Below the pieces are notes generated by a model. That model ran no database searches and was not told the DNA's origin. It worked only from the letters and a program-made list of their open reading frames with translations. Positions 15,123 to 24,402 of a stretch of DNA of 36,644 nt are shown here, piece by piece (position 1 is the stretch's first letter; every line of letters starts with the position of its first letter). The DNA is taken from assembly GCA_030603215.1 (NCBI GenBank), contig JAUVYF010000007.1, positions 1-36,644 on the forward strand. The letters are read 5' to 3'. A program made the position numbers and the translations under genes. This stretch comes from Candidatus Bipolaricaulota bacterium (lineage in GTDB: Bacteria > Bipolaricaulota > Bipolaricaulia > UBA7950 > UBA9294).

Positions 15123-16819
15123 CCATTCTCTTCGCTAATGGAGATGAAAGCAAACAGATCTAGGACGAGACGGGCTACAAGAACCCTGGCAATGAAAATT
15201 GGTATTGTAATAGCGCTCTTGATTCGATATGGTTGGCGCAACAGGCGGTACAACCATTCTAGACCCATCCGTTGCCAGTGAATCGGCGCTCGTCTGCAAT
15301 TGCCGGCAAACACATCGAGCGCTCCTCCAACCCCGAGCATCAGAGGTACATGAAGTCTATCTTTGTGCTTGGCCATCCATAACTCTTGCTTGGGAGCTCC
15401 CATTCCTACTAGAAGAATATCTGGGGTTGCTTGTGTAATTGTTCTTATTATCGTTTCATCATCGTCGAAGTAGCCGTGATGGGCGCCCACAATAGTAAGG
15501 CTGGGGAAGCGCTCTTTTATCCTGTCTCTTGCTCGCCCCGCCACTCCTTCTCTCCCTCCAAGAAGGAAGATACGGTAACCTTTTCTGTTTGCGAGCTCTA
15601 ACAGGCGTTTTGTGAGGTCAATTCCTGTGACTCGTTCTTTGAGTGGTAGGCCAAGCAAGCGAGTTGCCCAAATGATCCCTACTCCATCTGGAGCTATAAG
15701 ATCCGCGCTCAGGTATGCCTTGCGAAGGATCTGATTCTTTCTTGCTCGCAGCAAAGCCACGCTGTCCGGCGTTACGATAACATGAGGCCGCCTAGGAACG
15801 AGAAGCATCTTTTCTAGACGGCAAAGAGCTTCGTCCAATGCTAGGTTGTTAAATCCTATTCCGAAAACGAGACGCCGAGATCCCTGCTTAGTTACCCAAC
15901 GTTTGGCAAGCCCATTGGAAACAGGCTTACGAAGAAAGTGTACCGCAAACAGGAAAGGTATGACTGCAGCAGCAAGAAACCCATACACTGGAGAGAGATG
16001 AACACCAAGCACAGCTCCTATGGTGAGGGCGCTTGACAGGACCAATAGCAGGAACGCGACTTCACCTTGAGTGTACCCCCGTGCAACAAGCCATGGAGGC
16101 AGAGGCTTTACCCTGGCTCTGGCCGATCCCTGAGCGATAAGTCCATAAGAAGTGGTCATGATTGGAAGGGTGATGATAGCAAGTGGAGCTAGTAACGAGA
16201 GGGAAATCGGTGTTTTCATGACCCCGCTGATTCCATAGAGCGCCAAACAGAATGCTACTGTGCGATGAAGTTTGATCAACAGTCCACGGTGGCCTTGATA
16301 GACAGCAACTGCCGTTGCTAACAGAATCCCCAACAGGGCGAATGGGAGGTGAATTGCGATTTGCTCCAGGCGTGCTTGTGGCGATATCACTGTGAGTAGA
16401 ATAGCATTAACCACCAGAATAGCATCAAAAGCAAGCTGTAGCGCTGGACGAGGAAGAAGTCGAGAGAGCTCCTCGCGCGAGCGCATGATGATGAGAATCC
16501 AAACGACAGTAAGGGGAAGGGAGATCCAGTTAAGGTATATGTAGCCACCCGCTGGATTGGTGAAAAAGTGTATGCGAAAACCGAATAGAACAGCTATAAG
16601 AGCTGCAACGAGTCCTTGAAGGAAAGGTGTAGCTCCTCGATTGGGTAGATCGAGAGAGAGTACAAAAAGCCCTAATCCCAGCCCGAGAATCTCTATTCGA
16701 GGTCCGACTGTGAATAGCAGTGCTAGTACTGGCAGGCACCAGGCCGTACGGTGTAGATAACGTGTCCCCGATATGCCCACCAATCCGGCTATGGCTGAGG
16801 AAACAAGCCCATATATCAT
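15119..16819 (-). CDS. WecG/TagA-family glycosyltransferase fused to a degenerate WecA/TagO-like membrane domain
   Basis: 566 residues. The C-terminal domain (about 316-540) is a GT26 glycosyltransferase. It shows VTPDSVALLRA (349-359), APDGVGI with the presumed catalytic Asp378, RVTGIDL (396-402), GAPKQELW (474-481) and RAPIHWQRMGLEWLYRLLRQP (510-530). Such enzymes add the second sugar to an undecaprenyl-diphosphate-linked sugar. Residues 1-300 are hydrophobic with about nine membrane segments. By eye they follow the layout of polyprenyl-phosphate sugar-1-phosphate transferases (WecA/TagO/MraY family), yet the Asp-rich and histidine catalytic motifs are missing. No Shine-Dalgarno sequence precedes the ATG; a CATAAT hexamer ends five bases before it. 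Involvement in envelope polysaccharide or glycolipid synthesis is inference. Confidence 0.8.
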   Translation of the reverse strand: MIYGLVSSAIAGLVGISGTRYLHRTAWCLPVLALLFTVGPRIEILGLGLGLFVLSLDLPNRGATPFLQGLVAALIAVLFGFRIHFFTNPAGGYIYLNWISLPLTVVWILIIMRSREELSRLLPRPALQLAFDAILVVNAILLTVISPQARLEQIAIHLPFALLGILLATAVAVYQGHRGLLIKLHRTVAFCLALYGISGVMKTPISLSLLAPLAIITLPIMTTSYGLIAQGSARARVKPLPPWLVARGYTQGEVAFLLLVLSSALTIGAVLGVHLSPVYGFLAAAVIPFLFAVHFLRKPVSNGLAKRWVTKQGSRRLVFGIGFNNLALDEALCRLEKMLLVPRRPHVIVTPDSVALLRARKNQILRKAYLSADLIAPDGVGIIWATRLLGLPLKERVTGIDLTKRLLELANRKGYRIFLLGGREGVAGRARDRIKERFPSLTIVGAHHGYFDDDETIIRTITQATPDILLVGMGAPKQELWMAKHKDRLHVPLMLGVGGALDVFAGNCRRAPIHWQRMGLEWLYRLLRQPYRIKSAITIPIFIARVLVARLVLDLFAFISISEENG

Positions 16820-16908
16820 GACATATTATGGTGGTGATTTTGTCTGGTAAGAAAAGGGAAGAGGTCTCTATTCGCAATGCTGTTGGTCACTAGACTGCGT
16901 GATAATTG

Positions 16909-18270
16909 TCACTTCCCAATGCAAAAGCGAGCGAAAATGTGATTAAGAACATCTTCGCTTAGATCGATTCCCTGAAGCTCGCCGGCAACCTTGTGTGCCG
17001 AACGCAGCTGTTCGGCGACCATGTCGGGTGATTGAGCGCTCTTCAGTGCCCCTACCGCGTTATTTAGGAGATTGTTGACGCGAAGAAGGAGGTCTTGTTC
17101 CCATACATCAAGCAGAAGGATCGTTTGCTTGCTGGGGATGTGTCCCCCGAGCAACAGGCTGACTATACCATGAGATAGTTGCTTGATTCCCTCTCCGTTT
17201 TTTGCGGAGATCTTATAGGCATTTTTCGCTGTGCCGGGGATTGTCTGTTGGATCTTGCACGGAAGATCCGATTTATTGATTACAACCAGTACCGGTTTCC
17301 CCCAGTTTGTTTCTAGTAGAGCATGATCTTCGCTTGTGAGAGGAGAACTTCCGTCTAGGAGGAGTAGCACAAGATCAGCACGGCTGATTGCGAGCTCAGC
17401 CCGTTTTACTCCTTGTTCTTCTATTTGGCCGGTAGGTTCGCATAATCCGGCAGTGTCTATGATGTGAAATAGCACTCCGCTGATTGCAGCCTCTTCTTCT
17501 ACTGTGTCTCGTGTCGTTCCAGGAATTGGTGTAACGATAGCTCTTTCTTCGGCCAGCAGAGCGTTAAACAACGTTGACTTGCCAACGTTCGGTCGACCAG
17601 CCAGGGTAATGGTAAGTCCATCTGTTACAATCTTTCCTTGCTCCGCTTGTCTAAGCAGGTTGTAAGTGTAATCGATAACTTTGACTAAGCGAGGAAGAAT
17701 TTGCCCGATCTGTCCAACCTGGTCCGGGAAGTCAATTCCTGCATCGATCTGGGCGAGCAATTCAGCTATTGTGTCACGAATAGAGGCGATTCCTTGTGAG
17801 AAGCGCCCGTGCAATTGGTCAACTGCGGCTTCCAAGCCGAGTCTTGTCTTTGCCTTGACGATGTCCAGAACCGACTTGGCTTGGTCGAGTGATATACGGC
17901 CATTTAGGAACGCTCGTTTGGTAAACTCTCCTCGTTCTGCTAATCGTGCTCCTTTCCTTAGGGTAAGGTCAAGCACTGTGCGTAGAGCGACAATTCCGCC
18001 ATGGCAGTTGATCTCGACGATGTTTTCGCGCGTATATGTGCGAGGGGAGTGCATTACCGTGACAAGGACCTCGTCGATTTCCCTTCCTTGAGAGACGATA
18101 GTGCCGTAGTGCAGGGTGTGGCTCTTGGCTTCCTGGAGAGAAATGCCGTGCGCGGAAAAAAAAATGCCTTCAGCGATTGCAATTGCTTGTGGACCGCTCA
18201 TGCGAACGATTCCGATTCCTCCCTCACCGAGAGGGGTAGAGATGGCGGAGATGGTGTCGTCGTACATCAT
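16909..18270 (-). CDS. mnmE: tRNA uridine-5-carboxymethylaminomethyl modification GTPase MnmE
   Basis: With MnmG it modifies the wobble uridine (U34) of tRNAs. Length is 453 residues. The N-terminal formyl-THF-binding dimerisation domain begins DDTISAISTPLGEGGIGIVRMSG. The helical domain is interrupted by a Ras-like G domain with G1 GRPNVGKST (225-233), PGTTRDT, DTAGL and NKSD. The protein ends in the invariant FCIGK, whose cysteine is needed for activity. The ATG overlaps the jag stop codon, and no clear SD is seen, so translational coupling is likely. Together with mnmA later in the window, two enzymes acting on wobble uridines are present. Confidence 0.97.
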   Translation of the reverse strand: MMYDDTISAISTPLGEGGIGIVRMSGPQAIAIAEGIFFSAHGISLQEAKSHTLHYGTIVSQGREIDEVLVTVMHSPRTYTRENIVEINCHGGIVALRTVLDLTLRKGARLAERGEFTKRAFLNGRISLDQAKSVLDIVKAKTRLGLEAAVDQLHGRFSQGIASIRDTIAELLAQIDAGIDFPDQVGQIGQILPRLVKVIDYTYNLLRQAEQGKIVTDGLTITLAGRPNVGKSTLFNALLAEERAIVTPIPGTTRDTVEEEAAISGVLFHIIDTAGLCEPTGQIEEQGVKRAELAISRADLVLLLLDGSSPLTSEDHALLETNWGKPVLVVINKSDLPCKIQQTIPGTAKNAYKISAKNGEGIKQLSHGIVSLLLGGHIPSKQTILLLDVWEQDLLLRVNNLLNNAVGALKSAQSPDMVAEQLRSAHKVAGELQGIDLSEDVLNHIFARFCIGK

Positions 18271-18737
18271 ATCTGGGTGGGCTCGATGACCACTCGACGC
18301 TGATCTCCTCTACCTATGCTATATGTCTTAACCGCCGGGAAACTAGCAAGGGTAACGTGAATCGTTCGCCGTTCTCGAGCAGGCATTGGGTTCAGGCGGA
18401 TTCTCTTGTGCTCTTTTCTAGCGGATTCGGCGGCTGTGAGCGCAAACCGAATTAGAGCGGCTTTCTTCCGCTTTATTGCCCCATTTGTATCGATGACAAC
18501 TCTGCATTCAGTCTCTGTTTCGCGCTCCAAATGGGCCTGGAGAAGACGCTCAAGCGAGGTTAGGATAGGACGTTCTTCCGGGATGGAAAATATGTTTCCT
18601 GTGATATTAACATAGATGTCTTTGGGGGCTTGGCCCTGGATTTCAAACGTTGCTTCCTCTTCCATGATAGAGAGAATGCCCTGCAGGTAGTCCTCAATCT
18701 GCGCTCTGATCTTCTCCATCATCCGTTTCTCCATCAT
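18267..18737 (-). CDS. jag: RNA-binding protein Jag/KhpB (KH and R3H domains)
   Basis: Single-stranded nucleic-acid-binding protein encoded with YidC in many bacteria; KhpB homologues influence cell envelope and division. Length is 156 residues, with a KH-II-type domain (about 45-95) and a C-terminal R3H domain (about 100-156) carrying the RERRTIH motif. The N-terminal Jag_N domain found in Firmicutes is absent. Two starts are possible. The ATG at 18737 overlaps yidC by 44 bases. A second ATG at 18722 has GGAG six bases upstream and looks at least as good. Confidence 0.88.
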   Translation of the reverse strand: MMEKRMMEKIRAQIEDYLQGILSIMEEEATFEIQGQAPKDIYVNITGNIFSIPEERPILTSLERLLQAHLERETETECRVVIDTNGAIKRKKAALIRFALTAAESARKEHKRIRLNPMPARERRTIHVTLASFPAVKTYSIGRGDQRRVVIEPTQI

Positions 18738-20265
18738 CCAGGAGTCCCTCGGCTGGGGCTGCTGACATGGATGTTATCGTCCCTTCTTTAGCCATTTCCC
18801 AGTTGACGAAGTACTGCTGTCCAACCTGGAAAAGCGTGGTCAGCAGATAGTAGAGCCATAACCCTGCGGGGAAGCTATATAGGAAAACTGCCATGAATAT
18901 GGGGAATATGTACCCCATGTATTTCTGGCTTCCACCGGTACTGCTAGCCGTCATTGGCGTCATCATTCGCTGCTGCAGAATCATGAGCAATGTAGTGATC
19001 CCGACAAGGATGAAGTAGGGATCACGTAAGCTAAGATCGGGTACCCAGAGGAACCCAGGAGAAAGATGAATCTGCTCAGCCGAGTACAGGATTGCTTTCC
19101 AGAGAAGAATCAAGATCGGAAGCTGCACAAACATTGGAAGACATCCGCCCATTGGGTTGACCCCTTCTTGTTTGTATAACTGCATCATTTTTCGCTGTAG
19201 TAGCTGGCGGTCATCTTTGAATCGTGCCTGGATTTTCTTAAGCTTGGGTTGTAGTTTCTGCATTTTGGCCATTGAGTGGTACTGTTTGCGCATTAGCGGA
19301 AACAGGATCACCCTAGTCACGATCGTGAACAAAATGATTGCCCAGGCATAGTTTCCTGTATGACGATATAGGAAATTGAGAAATTGAATTACTGGCACCA
19401 TCATTCGTGCCATGGTTCCTGGCGAGTCGAGTTTTCCTAACCCAGCGCTGTCCATGAGTAGGAACCGGCGACGCCCGCCGTACAGAGAAAATGAATAGTT
19501 GGTTGTTCCTTGTGTCAAAGGTAGGCTCGCTCCGAAGCGCTGGCTGCCGGCCGGTGTACGCTCCGAGAAAGGCACAACTTCTGTCGAATCAACTGGCTGG
19601 AGGAAGAAGACGGTTTGTTTGTCCATCAACCCGAGCCCACCAAACGAGGCATAGGAGTTTGGAACAAGCAGGACTTCTGCTGGGGCATCATCGAATAGAT
19701 ATACTAAATCCGGAGTGTTCTTGCCAGGCAGATGATCTGCGAGGACCATATGTAATGTGGAAGCGGAATCCTCCCCATCCGGGTTATCGATCACGAGCTC
19801 CATGTCAACCGTGTAGTAAGGATCGTTACGGATGGTAAAACGTTTTATGAAACCAATGCCACCCGCTTCACCCTTGAATTCAACAATGACTTCATCTTCA
19901 TAGGCTTGTATCGGGGTAGAAAGCACGCAGTCGACTTCCGCGCCATCTACTAGTAGGGTAAATGGAAATACGGTGTTGGCCACATATTGCCTCTCTAGAT
20001 CATCAGGATCTGTCCTTGTCCCTGGCACAAGCTCGCTTGATTTTGACCCATAGGCAGAGAAGGTCAAGAACACGCTTCGTAGCGTGCCTTTCTCTTCTGA
20101 AAAAACATAACTTGCTAGGGCTGTCCTGACTTCAATCTCTTGATAGTTGCCGGACTGGTAAATCCTATAGGTTAGATCTCTTTCTACTCCCCAGCTCGGG
20201 ACTCCCAGTAAGAGGAGGAAAGACAATGCAATGAATATCGTTAACCAAGCATGGATTTTTCTCAA
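18694..20265 (-). CDS. yidC: Membrane protein insertase YidC (diderm type)
   Basis: Inserts proteins into the inner membrane alone or with SecYEG. Length is 523 residues. A first membrane segment or uncleaved signal is at about 5-26. The large beta-sandwich periplasmic domain (about 30-285) occurs in Gram-negative-type YidC but not in the short Firmicute forms. A five-helix insertase core fills about 295-505, with the groove arginine Arg318 (VTRVILFPL) and the PMGGCLPMFVQLPI loop (371-384). The acidic tail is rich in Asp and Glu. The start is a TTG at 20265 with GGAGG five bases upstream. Upstream lies a divergent rib operon instead of the usual rnpA-rpmH. Confidence 0.96.
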   Translation of the reverse strand: MRKIHAWLTIFIALSFLLLLGVPSWGVERDLTYRIYQSGNYQEIEVRTALASYVFSEEKGTLRSVFLTFSAYGSKSSELVPGTRTDPDDLERQYVANTVFPFTLLVDGAEVDCVLSTPIQAYEDEVIVEFKGEAGGIGFIKRFTIRNDPYYTVDMELVIDNPDGEDSASTLHMVLADHLPGKNTPDLVYLFDDAPAEVLLVPNSYASFGGLGLMDKQTVFFLQPVDSTEVVPFSERTPAGSQRFGASLPLTQGTTNYSFSLYGGRRRFLLMDSAGLGKLDSPGTMARMMVPVIQFLNFLYRHTGNYAWAIILFTIVTRVILFPLMRKQYHSMAKMQKLQPKLKKIQARFKDDRQLLQRKMMQLYKQEGVNPMGGCLPMFVQLPILILLWKAILYSAEQIHLSPGFLWVPDLSLRDPYFILVGITTLLMILQQRMMTPMTASSTGGSQKYMGYIFPIFMAVFLYSFPAGLWLYYLLTTLFQVGQQYFVNWEMAKEGTITSMSAAPAEGLLDDGETDDGEDQSAD

Positions 20266-20316
20266 TATAACCTCCTTGTGATAGGGTATCCTAGTGACTA
20301 GAAGGTTGCAACTCCG

Positions 20317-20345
20317 TTGATAGGGGCGAAGCCTTGCAGTAAACT
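20317..20345 (+). promoter_or_regulatory. Promoter of the riboflavin operon, nearly leaderless
   Basis: TTGATA (20317-20322), a 17-base spacer, then TAAACT (20340-20345). The inferred start near 20352 is about four bases before the ribE ATG. No Shine-Dalgarno sequence lies between, and there is no room for an FMN riboswitch. Confidence 0.65.
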
Positions 20346-20355
20346 CCTAGTGTCG

Positions 20356-20940
20356 ATGTTTACAGGGATTATTCAGAACCTAGGAGTGTTGCGTAGACGA
20401 AGGACGGGTGTCCTTGAAGTGGAAGTGCCCGCGTCGATCCGGGAACGATTGACTGTAGGGGCAAGCATCGCGGTGAATGGGGTTTGCGTGACTGTTAGCG
20501 AGCTATCGGCCGGAACGTTTTCGGCAGGCATCTCACAACAGACCCTTTCCTGTACTACAATCGGAAGATTGAGGGAGAGGACGCCGGTTAATTTAGAGCT
20601 TCCGGTTGGCCCAGAGAGGGCCTTTGACGGACACATTGTGCTTGGGCATGTTGATACAATTGGTCGAGTGCGAGGCTTTTTTCGCGCTCGAGAAGGCCGG
20701 GTATTCATATTTTCCTTTGCCCGTGAGTTTTGTCGCTATGTAGCAGATAAGGGGGCGGTGAGTGTGGACGGAATTAGTCTTACCCCATTTGCTGTCAGCA
20801 AAGATGATTTTCGCTGCGCAGTGATCCCGCAAACACTTGCCTTAACAAATCTACAGTATCGAGCCAAGGGAGATTCGGTGAACTTGGAGTTTGACATCTT
20901 AGCAAAGTATGTAGAAGGGATGATAAAAAGTGTCCATTGA
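20356..20940 (+). CDS. ribE: Riboflavin synthase, alpha chain
   Basis: Dismutates two 6,7-dimethyl-8-ribityllumazines to riboflavin. Length is 194 residues from the ATG at 20356, chosen because the family begins MFTGII and the promoter lies immediately upstream; the in-frame extension to 20317 would overlap the promoter. Two tandem lumazine-binding repeats are seen: the first carries [13 protein letters not shown], the second begins near [11 protein letters not shown] and carries [10 protein letters not shown]. No SD is present, consistent with leaderless translation. It overlaps ribBA by 11 bases and heads the operon ribE-ribBA-ribH-hisS-adenosine kinase. ribD is not in the window. Confidence 0.95.
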   Translation: MFTGIIQNLGVLRRRRTGVLEVEVPASIRERLTVGASIAVNGVCVTVSELSAGTFSAGISQQTLSCTTIGRLRERTPVNLELPVGPERAFDGHIVLGHVDTIGRVRGFFRAREGRVFIFSFAREFCRYVADKGAVSVDGISLTPFAVSKDDFRCAVIPQTLALTNLQYRAKGDSVNLEFDILAKYVEGMIKSVH

Positions 20941-22129
20941 AATAGAGGAAGCGATCAAGCGATTTAGTGCCGGGGAAATGCTGATAATCGTTGATGAGGA
21001 AAGCAGGGAGAATGAAGGCGATCTGATGGTAGCAGCCGATCATGTTACCCCAGATGCGATCAATTTCATGTCCAAGTACGGCCGTGGATTGGTCTGTTTG
21101 GCCATCGATAGAAAGCGAGCCCATTTCCTCGCGCTGGGCCCGATGGTCTCCGAGAACACCGCTTTGCATGGAACCCATTTTGCCGTATCCGTCGATGCGC
21201 GCGATGGCGTAACTTCTGGTATATCTGCTCAAGATCGGGCTCGTACAATACAGGTAATGATGGATGAGGCGACACATCCAGATGATCTAGCTCGCCCTGG
21301 GCATATCTTCCCACTGATTGCTTGTGAGGGAGGCGTGCTCAAGCGTAGTGGACACACGGAGGCCGCAGTTGATCTGGCGCGGCTGGCCGGCCTAAAACCG
21401 GCTACCGTCCTTTGTGAAGTGCTAAATGATGACGGAACCATGGCGCGTTTGCCCCAACTGAAAATACTAGCGGATAAACACAATCTAGGTATTGCCAGCG
21501 TTGCCGATCTGATTAGTTATAGAAAGCGGAATGAACCCTTGGTTGCGCGGACGTCGAGCGCGGAGCTTCCTACTATCTATGGTGATTTTAAGATCTATAG
21601 TTACTCCAGCCCAATAGAAGACGAAGAACATGTGGCTTTGGTGAAGGGAAATGTCGCCGGGAAGAAGAACGTCTTGGTTCGGGTTCACTCAGAATGCCTT
21701 ACCGGTGACGTGTTTGGTTCGCTGCGGTGTGACTGCGGAGATCAGCTGCGCCGTGCCCTTGATATGATTGAGCAGGAAGAGTGTGGGGTGTGCCTGTACA
21801 TGCGACAGGAGGGAAGGGGAATTGGCTTAAGCAATAAAGTCTGTGCCTACGAACTACAGGATCGGGGCCTGGATACCGTGGAGGCAAATGAGCGGCTTGG
21901 CTTTGGGGCCGACCTGCGTGATTATGGTATTGGCGCTCAGATCTTGTGCGATTTGGGCCTGTCCACCATCCGTCTTCTCACCAATAACCCAAAGAAAGTA
22001 ATCGGCCTCTCTGGTTACGGCCTGCAGATTATAGAGCAGATCCCTATTGAGGCCTCTCCGAATGAACATAACCGTCACTATTTGAAGACCAAGAAGGAAA
22101 AACTGGGGCACCGCCTGACAAATGTCTAG
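20930..22129 (+). CDS. ribBA: Bifunctional 3,4-dihydroxy-2-butanone-4-phosphate synthase / GTP cyclohydrolase II
   Basis: Supplies both precursors of riboflavin. Length is 399 residues. The N-terminal RibB half (about 1-200) shows [10 protein letters not shown] (22-31), GHIFPLIA (124-131) and RSGHTEAA (139-146). The C-terminal RibA half (about 205-399) shows the zinc ligands Cys256, Cys267 and Cys269 in the [17 protein letters not shown] region, and the RQEGRGIGL loop. Both active sites look complete. The start is a GTG at 20930 inside the end of ribE, with AAGGGA about nine bases before it, so translation is coupled to ribE. Confidence 0.96.
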   Translation: MSIEIEEAIKRFSAGEMLIIVDEESRENEGDLMVAADHVTPDAINFMSKYGRGLVCLAIDRKRAHFLALGPMVSENTALHGTHFAVSVDARDGVTSGISAQDRARTIQVMMDEATHPDDLARPGHIFPLIACEGGVLKRSGHTEAAVDLARLAGLKPATVLCEVLNDDGTMARLPQLKILADKHNLGIASVADLISYRKRNEPLVARTSSAELPTIYGDFKIYSYSSPIEDEEHVALVKGNVAGKKNVLVRVHSECLTGDVFGSLRCDCGDQLRRALDMIEQEECGVCLYMRQEGRGIGLSNKVCAYELQDRGLDTVEANERLGFGADLRDYGIGAQILCDLGLSTIRLLTNNPKKVIGLSGYGLQIIEQIPIEASPNEHNRHYLKTKKEKLGHRLTNV

Positions 22130-22183
22130 AGTAGTCTTGCGGATTAGCTACAGGACGAAGAGATGGCCTAAGGAGGGATGAGT

Positions 22184-22651
22184 ATGGGAAATACGTATGA
22201 AGGAAAACTGGATGGACATAGCCAGCGAGTAGGAATTGTTGTCAGCCGGTTCAATGATTTCGTCACAAGTAGGCTTCTTAATGGAGCACTCGATCGGCTG
22301 AAGCGGTCAAATGTGCCACAGGAATCAACGGATGTATGCTGGGTTCCGGGTGCCTTTGAGGTTCCTAAGGCAGTAAGACAGATGGCTAATACAAACCGTT
22401 ACGATGGGGTAATTGCGCTAGCTGCGGTAATTCGAGGGGCGACCCCGCACTTTGAATATATTGCTAGTGAAATCACCAAGGGGCTGGCCAGAGTTAACAT
22501 GGAAGTAGCTATTCCAGTGTCATTTGGCGTCATTACCTCTGATACTGTCGAGGAAGCGATTGAGCGAGCCGGTACGAAACTAGGAAACAAGGGAGCGCAG
22601 GCGGCGGAAAGCTTGATTGAAATGATCAATGTGCTGCAAGAGATTGGATGA
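22184..22651 (+). CDS. ribH: 6,7-dimethyl-8-ribityllumazine synthase
   Basis: Condenses the RibA-derived pyrimidine with dihydroxybutanone phosphate to form lumazine, the substrate of RibE. Length is 155 residues from the ATG at 22184. The ATG two codons upstream (22178) abuts AGGAGG with no spacing, whereas 22184 is seven bases beyond it. Family signatures are VSRFNDFV near the N-terminus, VPGAFEVP, and AAVIRGATPHFEYIASE with the catalytic-region histidine. Usually assembled as a 60-mer shell or pentamer. The stop codon overlaps the hisS ATG (ATGA). Confidence 0.95.
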   Translation: MGNTYEGKLDGHSQRVGIVVSRFNDFVTSRLLNGALDRLKRSNVPQESTDVCWVPGAFEVPKAVRQMANTNRYDGVIALAAVIRGATPHFEYIASEITKGLARVNMEVAIPVSFGVITSDTVEEAIERAGTKLGNKGAQAAESLIEMINVLQEIG

Positions 22652-23922
22652 AGTACGAATCGGTTCGCGGGATGCGCGATATCTTGCCAGGCGAGATTGG
22701 CTACTGGAAGCAGGTTGAGGAAAAGGTACGTGAAGTAGCCGCATGTTTCTATTATCGCGAGATCCGCCTACCCCTTATGGAGCATACCGAACTCTTCTCG
22801 CGTGGTATTGGCGAAGAGACAGATGTCGTAAATAAGGAAATGTACACCTTTTTGGATAAGAAGAATCGTAGCTTAACCTTACGGCCAGAGGCAACAGCGT
22901 CAGTTGCGCGAGCCTATCTTGAACATGGCCTTCATGTTACGGAACCGTTCCAAAAACTCTTCTATATTGGGCCAATGTTCCGTTATGAAAAACCGCAGAA
23001 AGGGCGTAGTCGTCAATTTCATCAGTATGGGGTAGAGGCAATTGGCTCACTTGATCCAGCATTGGATGCAGATGTAATAAGCTTTGCTTGGACATTGATG
23101 GATATATTGGGTCTTTCTGGCTTGTCGCTGCGATTGAATAGTATTGGTTGCGCGGAGGATCGACAACGTTACAAGAAGGCCTTATCCGGTTACTTTGCCG
23201 CCCACATTGATGAGATGTGTACGGACTGTCGAAGGCGTTATGATTCTAATCCGTTACGCATTCTTGACTGTAAGAAAAGCCATTGTCAGCCGTATATTCA
23301 ACAGGCGCCAGCTAGTATTGACTACTTGTGTGCCGACTGCGATCGACACTTTGTAGAGGTACAAGGTTACTTGGATAAGCTAGGATTGAATTATAGGCTT
23401 GATGCACGCCTTATCCGCGGGCTGGATTACTACACGCGCACCGTGTTTGAACTCATCTCTAAGGAGCTTGGCGCCCAAGATGCCTTGCTTGGCGGAGGAA
23501 GGTACGATGGATTGGTTCAGTTGCTAGGCGGCCCAGCTACTCCCGGCGTTGGTTTTGCCGGGGGGATGGAGCGATTGATCCTTGTTCTACAGAAAAAAAA
23601 CAAGTCCTTTGGGCGAGAAAAGCGGCTCGACCTGTTTCTTGCTGCGTTGGGGGAAGAGGGACGGTTGCTTGCCCTTACGCTTGCACAAAGCTTGCGTAGT
23701 CAGGGAATATCGGTTGACCTTGATTACCGTGGGCGATCCTTGCGCAAGCAACTTGGCTATGCCGATCAAATCGAAGCACGTTACTTGATTGTGCTTGGCG
23801 AAGATGAACTTAGTTCAAAACAAGGCAGAATCAAGAATATGGACAAAAGGGAAGAATACGAAATCTCCCTAACCGCTGATGCAATAGCGCATATTGTTCA
23901 TGGGAGTAAGCATGGAGATTAG
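22648..23922 (+). CDS. hisS: Histidyl-tRNA synthetase
   Basis: Class II aminoacyl-tRNA synthetase charging tRNA-His. Length is 424 residues. The N-terminal RGMRDILP and the motif 2 region RYEKPQKGRSRQFHQYG precede the histidine-specific RGLDYYTRTVFE. GGGRYDGL and motif 3 GFAGGMERL follow, and the C-terminal anticodon-binding domain spans about 330-424. Translation starts at an ATG overlapping the ribH stop codon. Its place at the end of a riboflavin operon is unusual and gives no functional clue beyond shared transcription. Confidence 0.96.
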   Translation: MKYESVRGMRDILPGEIGYWKQVEEKVREVAACFYYREIRLPLMEHTELFSRGIGEETDVVNKEMYTFLDKKNRSLTLRPEATASVARAYLEHGLHVTEPFQKLFYIGPMFRYEKPQKGRSRQFHQYGVEAIGSLDPALDADVISFAWTLMDILGLSGLSLRLNSIGCAEDRQRYKKALSGYFAAHIDEMCTDCRRRYDSNPLRILDCKKSHCQPYIQQAPASIDYLCADCDRHFVEVQGYLDKLGLNYRLDARLIRGLDYYTRTVFELISKELGAQDALLGGGRYDGLVQLLGGPATPGVGFAGGMERLILVLQKKNKSFGREKRLDLFLAALGEEGRLLALTLAQSLRSQGISVDLDYRGRSLRKQLGYADQIEARYLIVLGEDELSSKQGRIKNMDKREEYEISLTADAIAHIVHGSKHGD

Positions 23923-24394
23923 GGTTGTTGAAGTTGATAATCCACGAGGATTGAATCTTGTCCTTGGTCAAGCGCACTTCATCAAATCAGTAGAGGATTT
24001 GCACGAGGCACTAGTCACCGCAGTACCGGGAATCAAGTTTGGGATAGCATTCTGTGAGGCGTCTGGCCCGGCGCTTGTTCGTTACTCTGGAACTGACCAG
24101 AAGCTAATTGACCTTGCTATCGGCAACGCAGAGGAGATTGGGGCTGGACACGCGTTCATCATATTCCTAGACGGGACCTTCCCAATCAACGTATTGAATA
24201 GGATCAAGCAAGTCCCGGAAGTGTGTAGCATATACTGCGCCACTGCCAACGCAGTGCAGGTAGTCATCGCCGAAACAGAGAAGGGGCGCGGGATACTTGG
24301 TGTGGTTGATGGCATTTCGCCGAAGGGAGTGGAAACGGAGACTGATATCGCTGAGCGCAAATCGTTCCTGCGAAAGATTGGATATAAGTTGTAG
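23912..24394 (+). CDS. Adenosine-specific kinase family protein (COG1839/DUF355)
   Basis: 160 residues from the ATG at 23912 (MEIRVVEVD), preceded by GGGAG and overlapping the last 11 bases of hisS. The frame's earlier start at 23894 lies further inside hisS. The whole sequence fits a small alpha/beta family best known from archaea and some thermophilic bacteria, annotated as adenosine-specific kinase from a Pyrobaculum structure. Conserved stretches include NPRGLNLVLGQAHFIKSVEDL, GIAFCEASGP and GHAFIIFLDGTFPINVLN. The biological substrate is poorly established. It is the last gene of the rib operon and ends eight bases from a convergent gene. Confidence 0.85.
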   Translation: MEIRVVEVDNPRGLNLVLGQAHFIKSVEDLHEALVTAVPGIKFGIAFCEASGPALVRYSGTDQKLIDLAIGNAEEIGAGHAFIIFLDGTFPINVLNRIKQVPEVCSIYCATANAVQVVIAETEKGRGILGVVDGISPKGVETETDIAERKSFLRKIGYKL

Positions 24395-24402
24395 GTTAAC
24401 GC

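Noticed and set aside
20266-20355. FMN riboswitch before the riboflavin operon
   Set aside because: Only 90 bases separate yidC and ribE, a good promoter occupies 20317-20345, and the conserved RFN element blocks are absent.
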